From UBA974 sp002292405 (lineage in GTDB: Bacteria > Bacteroidota > Bacteroidia > Flavobacteriales_D > Sanyastnellaceae): DNA of 64,000 bases. Made by a program: the position numbers and the translations under genes. Below, piece by piece: positions 58,809 through 64,000 of this stretch. Under the pieces are notes generated by a model. That model did no database searches. It was not told where the DNA came from and saw only the letters and a list, made by a program, of their open reading frames with translations. Location of the stretch: positions 248,001-312,000 of the forward strand of contig CALTBR010000001.1 in the NCBI GenBank assembly GCA_943842425.1, given 5' to 3'. Each line of letters opens with the position of its first letter. Position 1 is the stretch's first letter.

Positions 58809-60469
58809 TCTTTTCTCATTTCCTTAGCGATATCCAAAAGTCGTTCCCCTTTTTCTACCTCGCCTAAAGAGACACGAATATTTCCTTCTCTTTGAATAAA
58901 AACAGCGTTAGGAGATGAGACTAAAGTCGAGGCTCTTACAATCCAAATCAAAGCCTCTGAATCTTGACCTAAACGGTGTAGCACAAGCGCCATCGTATCC
59001 ATAAAATGGGGGTTGTCAGGAATTAATGCGTTTGCAAGAGTACTCCACTTCATAGCGTCTAACATTCTTTTGTTATCTAAAGCTAAAAAATATGCGTGAG
59101 TATTCATGATGTAAGGCGACTCCACAATTTTCAAACTCTGCTCAAAGGCGTTATACGAGTCTCCTAGCAACTCGAGTTCACGGTAGCATATTCCGAGTTC
59201 ACTGTAGATATCTGCTCCGATTTGGGACGGATCAATTAACAGAACGCGACCTTTGTTAAACTCCTTTACCGCGAATTCAAACTCCTCCATTTCGATGTAA
59301 GCATCACCTGAATATAAATAGAGTAAGGGTTCTAATGGGAATAGTAAGGCGGCGTTATTAGATGCGGAAATGACCGCTTCCCATTCACTTAATTGAAACA
59401 AGACACTTAAATAGTCACAATGTGCATTTAGCGATCCAGGGCTTTTAGATATTACTTTTTTTAGTGCAATTGCTGACTTTTCAAATTCACCCAATGCCAT
59501 CCAGTTTAGAGCGGCTAGATGTAAAATTTTCGGATTGTCGGGGTAAGTATCAGTTGCCGCCTTGAGCAGTAGTTTATACTTGCCCATAATTTCTGAATTT
59601 GGCGGCGCAATATTAGAATATCTAGTTAGAATTTCAATCTTTTTCGCAACGGCTCCTTCTTCAGATTGAAAAACCCTCAATAAAAGTTTAAAAGCTTCAT
59701 CAGTTCTTCCGACAGCGGTATACGACTTGGCTAAATCAAGATAAGTAACAGAATTGAAAGGATAATCTGCGATCAGTTTTTCAAAAATCAAAATCGCTGC
59801 GTTGTGGTCTTTGATGAATGCGGCTAATGCCCCCTTTTGGTATAAAAACTGTGGCTCCTTGGGAAAATCTTCTATGGATCGTTTAATGAAGGAATCTATT
59901 CCTTCAAGATGTTGATCAGAAGAAGCTAACAAGTCGAGTATACCAAGCCTAACATCAACATTTTTAGCGATAGCACTTTCGTAAAAGGTGAGCAATTTAT
60001 ATGCATACAGCGATTGCCCCTCTTTTTGAAAAAAAGCAGAACACTCATTTAGGGCCTCTAAATCACCGGGTCTTTCAATAATCCAAACCTTAAAATCTTT
60101 GAGAGCCCCAGCAAAATCCTTTGTTTCAATTAAGGTTAGCCCCCTATGGTATTTATACCAATCGTTTAATTCATCATTTTTTATTGAGGTATCATAATGC
60201 ATAAGAGCAGATTCAAATCTTCCTAGATCGTAATCAATTCTACCTAATTCATAGTGAAAAACTGAGTTCTCGGGCTGTTCCTCGGAGCATCTAGAAAAAC
60301 TGGTATAAGCAGCTTCCTGATCTCCTTTTAGAAGATGAGTTGTTGCATCAAAGTAATTTCTTTGAAGGCCTTCGGAATACTGTCCCTCAGAAATTAGGAC
60401 TTTCTTACTTCCAGAACATCCTATAGAAAACAGGATGGTGATGATTAGATATGGGAAAATCCGATTCAT
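58805..60469 (-). CDS. Tetratricopeptide repeat lipoprotein
   Basis: A 554-aa lipoprotein (LIITILFSIGC, lipobox SIGC) made almost entirely of TPR units: NSVFHYELGRIDYDLGRFES, WYKYHRGLTLIETKDFAGAL, VTYLDLAKSYTAVGRTDEAF, PLLYLYSGDAYIEMEEFEFA. TPR arrays bind other proteins; this one probably scaffolds envelope proteins together with the DUF4292 and EnvC-like neighbours. Overlaps the next gene by 4 bp. Confidence 0.83.
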   Translation of the reverse strand: MNRIFPYLIITILFSIGCSGSKKVLISEGQYSEGLQRNYFDATTHLLKGDQEAAYTSFSRCSEEQPENSVFHYELGRIDYDLGRFESALMHYDTSIKNDELNDWYKYHRGLTLIETKDFAGALKDFKVWIIERPGDLEALNECSAFFQKEGQSLYAYKLLTFYESAIAKNVDVRLGILDLLASSDQHLEGIDSFIKRSIEDFPKEPQFLYQKGALAAFIKDHNAAILIFEKLIADYPFNSVTYLDLAKSYTAVGRTDEAFKLLLRVFQSEEGAVAKKIEILTRYSNIAPPNSEIMGKYKLLLKAATDTYPDNPKILHLAALNWMALGEFEKSAIALKKVISKSPGSLNAHCDYLSVLFQLSEWEAVISASNNAALLFPLEPLLYLYSGDAYIEMEEFEFAVKEFNKGRVLLIDPSQIGADIYSELGICYRELELLGDSYNAFEQSLKIVESPYIMNTHAYFLALDNKRMLDAMKWSTLANALIPDNPHFMDTMALVLHRLGQDSEALIWIVRASTLVSSPNAVFIQREGNIRVSLGEVEKGERLLDIAKEMRKE

Positions 60470-60473
60470 CTAA

Positions 60474-61493
60474 TTATCCGATCGAGCAAAAATCACCAAC
60501 ACTTAAATCTTGAACAGTTCCATGAATAGATGCTTTAGCTCCTATCATAGCTCCTTTAAGATTGGCGTTTTTAATTTCAGTATCTCCTTGGACTAAAGAA
60601 TCACTTATTATAGAGTCAGTCACCTTAGTGTTCCCGCCTATACTTACGTGTGGACCTACCACAGATCTTTCTACGACAACTCCAGGGCCGATAAAACACG
60701 GCGGGATAATGATACTGTCAATGATTTCAGCAGAAGAATCAACACCGCTCTTATTGTGAAGCCTCCCCTCTTCCTCAAGTATTGAAAGAACACGGCGATT
60801 TGTCTCAACCGTTACGAGCTTATTTCCACAATCCATCCATTCAGAAACTTCACCTGTTTTAAAAACCATCCCTGATTTAGTCATATTCGTAAGCGCATCT
60901 GGGAGTTGGTATTCACCGGCTAACAATATTTTGTTATCGATTAAGTATTGTAACTCTTTTCTAAGTCTAGCTCCGTCTTTAAATGAGTATATCCCAATCA
61001 TCGCTAAGTCACCTACGAATTCTTTAGGTTTTTCAACGTAGTCAATGATGCCACCATTGTCATCCGTTATAACCACTCCAAATGCAGAGGGGTCCTCTAT
61101 CCTCTGAACAAAAAGGACTCCGTCGCTATCGGGATCAACTGTGAAATCGGCACGGAATAATGTATCGGCAAAAGCAACTACGACAGGTCCGTCAAGGTAT
61201 TCTTTAGCACACAGAATAGCATGTGCTGTTCCCAACGGTTCATCCTGGTAACAGATACTCCCTACTGCCCCTAAACGCTTCGCCACATCAAGTAAATCAT
61301 TCTCAGTTTCCTCACCAAATCGGCCAGTAACGAAAGCTATTTTTTTAACGGGTTCTGGCAACAAGCGAACGATGTCTTCAACAAGACGCTCAACGATGGA
61401 TAGGCCTGCAACAGGTAAAAGTGGTTTAGGGGTAGTGAGAGTGTGTGGACGTAGACGACTTCCACGACCTGCCATTGGGATAATAATATTCAT
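60474..61493 (-). CDS. Sugar-phosphate nucleotidyltransferase with left-handed beta-helix
   Basis: A 339-aa enzyme. The N-terminus is the nucleotidyltransferase signature IIPMAGRGSRLRPHTLTTPK, with DEPLGTAHAILCAKEY and YVEKPKEFVGDLAMIGIYSF. The C-terminal part (about 265-339) has hexapeptide-type repeats (DSIIIPPCFIGPGVVVERSV, HVSIGGNTKVTDSIISDSL). It makes a nucleotide sugar, most likely from glucose- or mannose-1-phosphate and NTP for surface polysaccharide. Four bases before the TPR gene. Confidence 0.83.
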   Translation of the reverse strand: MNIIIPMAGRGSRLRPHTLTTPKPLLPVAGLSIVERLVEDIVRLLPEPVKKIAFVTGRFGEETENDLLDVAKRLGAVGSICYQDEPLGTAHAILCAKEYLDGPVVVAFADTLFRADFTVDPDSDGVLFVQRIEDPSAFGVVITDDNGGIIDYVEKPKEFVGDLAMIGIYSFKDGARLRKELQYLIDNKILLAGEYQLPDALTNMTKSGMVFKTGEVSEWMDCGNKLVTVETNRRVLSILEEEGRLHNKSGVDSSAEIIDSIIIPPCFIGPGVVVERSVVGPHVSIGGNTKVTDSIISDSLVQGDTEIKNANLKGAMIGAKASIHGTVQDLSVGDFCSIG

Positions 61494-61519
61494 TAATTTA
61501 TGATTAAATTATTTATATT

Positions 61520-61954
61520 TTATTTAACTCCGGTACTGCCAAACCCTCCTTCACCTCTAAGAGTACTTGACAAATCAAGGACTTCGTCCCAATCAATTTG
61601 AACGAATTTAGCGATGACAAGCTGAGCGATACGCTCACCATTTTCTATGGTAAAAGATTCTGAACCGTGGTTTATTAGGATGACACCCACATCACCTCTA
61701 TAATCTGCATCTATAGTTCCCGGAGAGTTTAAAACGGTAATCCCCTGTTTGTAAGCTAGTCCAGAACGAGGTCTCACTTGAGCCTCATAACCAGTAGGTA
61801 AAGCTATTTTCAATCCTGTGGGAATAAGACTACGTTGGCCGGGCTCCAGGGTAATAGGGCTTTGTAATTCTGCACGTAAGTCTAACCCAGCACTTCCGTT
61901 AGTACTGTATTTAGGCAACTCATGCGAACTTAAATTGACAACCTCTACTTTCAT
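61520..61954 (-). CDS. dut: dUTP diphosphatase
   Basis: A 144-aa trimeric dUTPase that hydrolyses dUTP to dUMP. All five motifs are present: SAGLDLRA, PRSGLAYKQG, NSPGTIDADYRGDV, IENGERIAQLVI and RGEGGFGSTG at the C-terminus. It starts by overlapping the enoyl-CoA hydratase stop by 4 bp. Confidence 0.93.
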   Translation of the reverse strand: MKVEVVNLSSHELPKYSTNGSAGLDLRAELQSPITLEPGQRSLIPTGLKIALPTGYEAQVRPRSGLAYKQGITVLNSPGTIDADYRGDVGVILINHGSESFTIENGERIAQLVIAKFVQIDWDEVLDLSSTLRGEGGFGSTGVK

Positions 61955-62745
61955 TTCCCTGGGAATTTAGCGTGACGCTTTTCAATAAAAGCACTGGTGC
62001 CTTCCCGGAAATCATCAGTTCCGAAGCACTGACTGAACTCATTAACCTCAACTTCAAATCCATCTACACCATCAACATATCCGGCAAGAACACACTTAAT
62101 AGCTGCCGATAATGCGGTAGGAGCGTTTCTTTTTATTTTTTTAGCAAGACTTATTACCGTCTCCATCAAAATTTCTTGCTCGACAACTTTATTAATAAGC
62201 CCACACTCGGCTCCCTCTTCTGCACCAATCATACCGGCCGAAATAATCATTTCCATAGCCTTCCCTTTTCCTACCAATTGGGCAAGCCTTTGAGTCCCCC
62301 CATATCCAGGTATCACACCTAGACTCACTTCGGGTAATCCTAGTTTTGCATTTAAAGATGCAATTCTAATGTGGGCAGCCATCGCTAACTCAAGCCCTCC
62401 TCCGAGTGCAAAACCATTTACTGCGGCGATAACAGGTTTAGAAGTGGTTTCAATTTTGTTGAATAAAATTGTTTGGCCTGAAGAAGCTAATTTTTTAGCC
62501 TCTTCAGGAGAAAATTCTGCAAACTCAACGATATCAGCACCTGCTACGAAAGCTTTTTCGCCAGAACCAGTTAGAACAATGACCTTCACCTTGGCATCCT
62601 TTTCTGCAGAATCAATTTCTTTAGAAAGCTCAGCAATTACAGCGCTATTCAAAGCATTTAGTTGCTTGGGACGGTTAATAGTTAGCGTGAGTATACCATC
62701 TTCCAGAGTTTTAACGATAAGTATCTCGTGGTTAGTGTCGTTCAT
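61951..62745 (-). CDS. Enoyl-CoA hydratase/isomerase family protein
   Basis: A 264-aa crotonase-fold enzyme. Oxyanion hole and catalytic motifs: VAGADIVEFAEFS, NGFALGGGLELAMAAHIRIA and LPEVSLGVIPGYGGTQRLAQ, with both catalytic-type Glu positions plausible. It probably hydrates enoyl-CoA in fatty acid or related degradation. It overlaps the ABC transporter gene stop by 4 bp and dut by 4 bp. Confidence 0.85.
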   Translation of the reverse strand: MNDTNHEILIVKTLEDGILTLTINRPKQLNALNSAVIAELSKEIDSAEKDAKVKVIVLTGSGEKAFVAGADIVEFAEFSPEEAKKLASSGQTILFNKIETTSKPVIAAVNGFALGGGLELAMAAHIRIASLNAKLGLPEVSLGVIPGYGGTQRLAQLVGKGKAMEMIISAGMIGAEEGAECGLINKVVEQEILMETVISLAKKIKRNAPTALSAAIKCVLAGYVDGVDGFEVEVNEFSQCFGTDDFREGTSAFIEKRHAKFPGK

Positions 62746-64000
62746 GATGCTAAATTAAGCTTTCCTGGTCGGCTTTCAAGAAGGAGTTTTGTATATGAAT
62801 CAACGGGAGAATTAAAGACTTCGTCTGTTGAACCCTCTTCGATTATCCTCCCATTTTTCATTACAAGAACCCGATCACAAACAGCGTGAATAACATCTAG
62901 ATCGTGAGATATAAATAAGTACGCTAAAGATCGGTTTTTTTGTATTTCTGAGAGCAATTCTAAGATCTGTGATTGTATCCGTAAGTCGAGTGCAGCGACA
63001 CTTTCATCTAAAATTAAGAATATGGGTTTCACTGCGAGAGCCCTAGCTAAGACAATTCGTTGCCTCATTCCGCCACTGAAATAACTTGGGTATTTTTCTA
63101 CATCTTCTTCTTGTAACCCCACTTCGAGTAACAGCGACTTAGCTTCTTCGAGTTGTTGTGAACTCGACAGTTTTTTTCCTTCAAAAGTTTGTCTTATTGC
63201 TTCACAAATTGCTGTCCCTATTTTCATTCTGGGGTTTAAGGCGCTAAAGGGATCCTGAAAAACGGGCTGGGCTTCCATCCGGAATTCCCTCAAGGATTTT
63301 TCATTCTCAACATGAAGCACTTTATTTCTCCAAAGAACCTCTCCTTGGCTCGGCTTTTCTAAACCGAGCATTAACAGCCCCAAAGTTGATTTACCGCAAC
63401 CGCTTTCACCCACAACTCCCACTCGTTCACCTTTATTGATGACAAAAGAAACATTGTCAACAGCTTTAAGGCAATTGGTAGCGTTTCCCCAAAAGTTGCG
63501 AGAAGTGGTGAACTCTAGACTAAGGTTTTTTACCTCGATGAGTGATTTAAGACTGTCAACTCCACCTTCACAAATCTTCTTCGGCCTGGAGTTAATGAGT
63601 TCTATTGTGTATTCGTGAGATGGATTATTGAGAACATCTAAACATAAACCCTGCTCAACGATTTCACCGAATCTCATAACAATAACGTGTTGTGCTATGG
63701 ACCTGACAACTTCTAGATCGTGTGAGATAAACAACACTCCCAAGTTGCGTTCTTTTTGTAGTTTCTGCAGAAGCTTTAATATTGTAGCCTGTACCGTTAC
63801 ATCGAGAGCTGTGGTAGGCTCATCGGCGACTAACACTGATGGTTCACAAGCCAAAGCCATGGCGATCATGACCCTTTGTTTTTGGCCTCCGCTTAGCTCG
63901 TGAGGATATTTATTTAAAGTGTCTTTAGGAGAGGGCAATTCAACTTCTGTAAAAAGCTCGATGACCCTTTGACTAGCTTCACGGGCATTCAAACCCAAAT
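62742..64000 (-). CDS. Oligopeptide-type ABC transporter ATPase with two ATPase domains, N-terminus outside window
   Basis: The window edge cuts this gene; at least 418 residues are visible. The first ATPase domain lacks its Walker A here (beyond the edge) but shows HELSGGQKQRVMIAMALACE, LVADEPTTALD and the H loop ISHDLEVV. The second domain is complete: GESGCGKSTLGLLM, FSGGMRQRIVLARALAVK, LILDESVAALD and FISHDLDV. Two fused domains are typical of DppD/DppF- or GsiA-like ATPases of peptide transporters. Permease and binding-protein genes are not in this window. Confidence 0.85.
   Translation of the reverse strand, partial: LGLNAREASQRVIELFTEVELPSPKDTLNKYPHELSGGQKQRVMIAMALACEPSVLVADEPTTALDVTVQATILKLLQKLQKERNLGVLFISHDLEVVRSIAQHVIVMRFGEIVEQGLCLDVLNNPSHEYTIELINSRPKKICEGGVDSLKSLIEVKNLSLEFTTSRNFWGNATNCLKAVDNVSFVINKGERVGVVGESGCGKSTLGLLMLGLEKPSQGEVLWRNKVLHVENEKSLREFRMEAQPVFQDPFSALNPRMKIGTAICEAIRQTFEGKKLSSSQQLEEAKSLLLEVGLQEEDVEKYPSYFSGGMRQRIVLARALAVKPIFLILDESVAALDLRIQSQILELLSEIQKNRSLAYLFISHDLDVIHAVCDRVLVMKNGRIIEEGSTDEVFNSPVDSYTKLLLESRPGKLNLAS

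Noticed and set aside
1..64000. CRISPR arrays, transposases, integrases, rRNA genes
   Set aside because: None seen by eye: no regularly spaced identical repeats, no DDE or tyrosine recombinase motifs, no rRNA stretches.

Overview
The window is chromosomal DNA of a marine-type Bacteroidota, most likely Flavobacteriia or a close relative. Four signs support this: many secreted proteins ending in type IX secretion (T9SS) type A sorting domains (a YPNPA- or FPNPA-like motif followed by a short beta-rich tail); many GCTDxxACNYD-type Cys repeats; Bacteroidota-style promoters (TTG, about 20 bp, TAnnTTTG); and the gene order dut - sugar nucleotidyltransferase - TPR - DUF4292 - EnvC-like, which I recall as conserved in this phylum. 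Most genes are moderately AT-rich. The tRNA-proximal G8-domain gene is AT-richer, and the fasciclin gene at 15.1-17.3 kb is strikingly GC-rich, so the accessory part is a compositional mosaic.

Layout. 0-6.4 kb: a metal-type TonB receptor, then miaE, an RNA-type methyltransferase and rnr. 6.4-12.2 kb: two tRNAs, then a probable island whose far end repeats the 3' end of tRNA-Arg; it holds a G8/T9SS protein, a decayed response regulator, a small GldL-like membrane protein with a DUF1624-like acyltransferase between direct repeats, and a broken lipoprotein gene. 12.3-22.5 kb: DinB, T9SS and FISUMP proteins, a fasciclin/cupredoxin-like protein, and a candidate cell-surface signalling unit (repeat-rich T9SS protein, a lipoprotein with the same modules, an ECF sigma factor, and a membrane protein that looks like an anti-sigma factor fused to a beta-barrel). 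22.6-27.3 kb: mgsA, arsC and a His-rich metal-uptake operon (His-rich protein, TonB receptor, DUF4625 lipoprotein). 27.4-36.3 kb: an overlapping dehydrogenase/CPBP operon, a large vanadium haloperoxidase-like protein, a sialidase-like T9SS protein, a fatty acid hydroxylase, a thioesterase and an MBL-fold remnant. 36.3-39.1 kb: a phosphate uptake operon (porin, PiT-like permease, micro-protein) behind a three-unit PHO-box-like array and a dead histidine kinase fragment. 39.1-44.6 kb: three secreted proteins (choice-of-anchor B, endonuclease I, arylsulfotransferase-like) ending in a dockerin-like calcium-binding domain instead of a T9SS domain. 44.6-54.2 kb: an MBOAT/SGNH acetylation pair, photolyase, RNA helicase, tRNA-Val, DUF423, msrB, a type-1 copper T9SS protein, a leucine-rich-repeat T9SS protein and feoA. 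54.2-64 kb: a TetR remnant, feoB (tail to tail with feoA), then a dense minus-strand housekeeping cluster ending in an ABC transporter ATPase cut by the window edge.

Two themes stand out. First, intergenic spaces carry many coding scars (receiver, histidine kinase, MBL, TetR, lipoprotein tails), and some are duplicated at distant places. Second, two classes of C-terminal domain coexist on secreted proteins: T9SS type A and dockerin-like. The best candidates for something undescribed are the sigma/anti-sigma-barrel/repeat-protein unit at 17.3-22.2 kb and the dockerin-like terminal domain family. All functions come from reading the sequence by eye; no database search was run.
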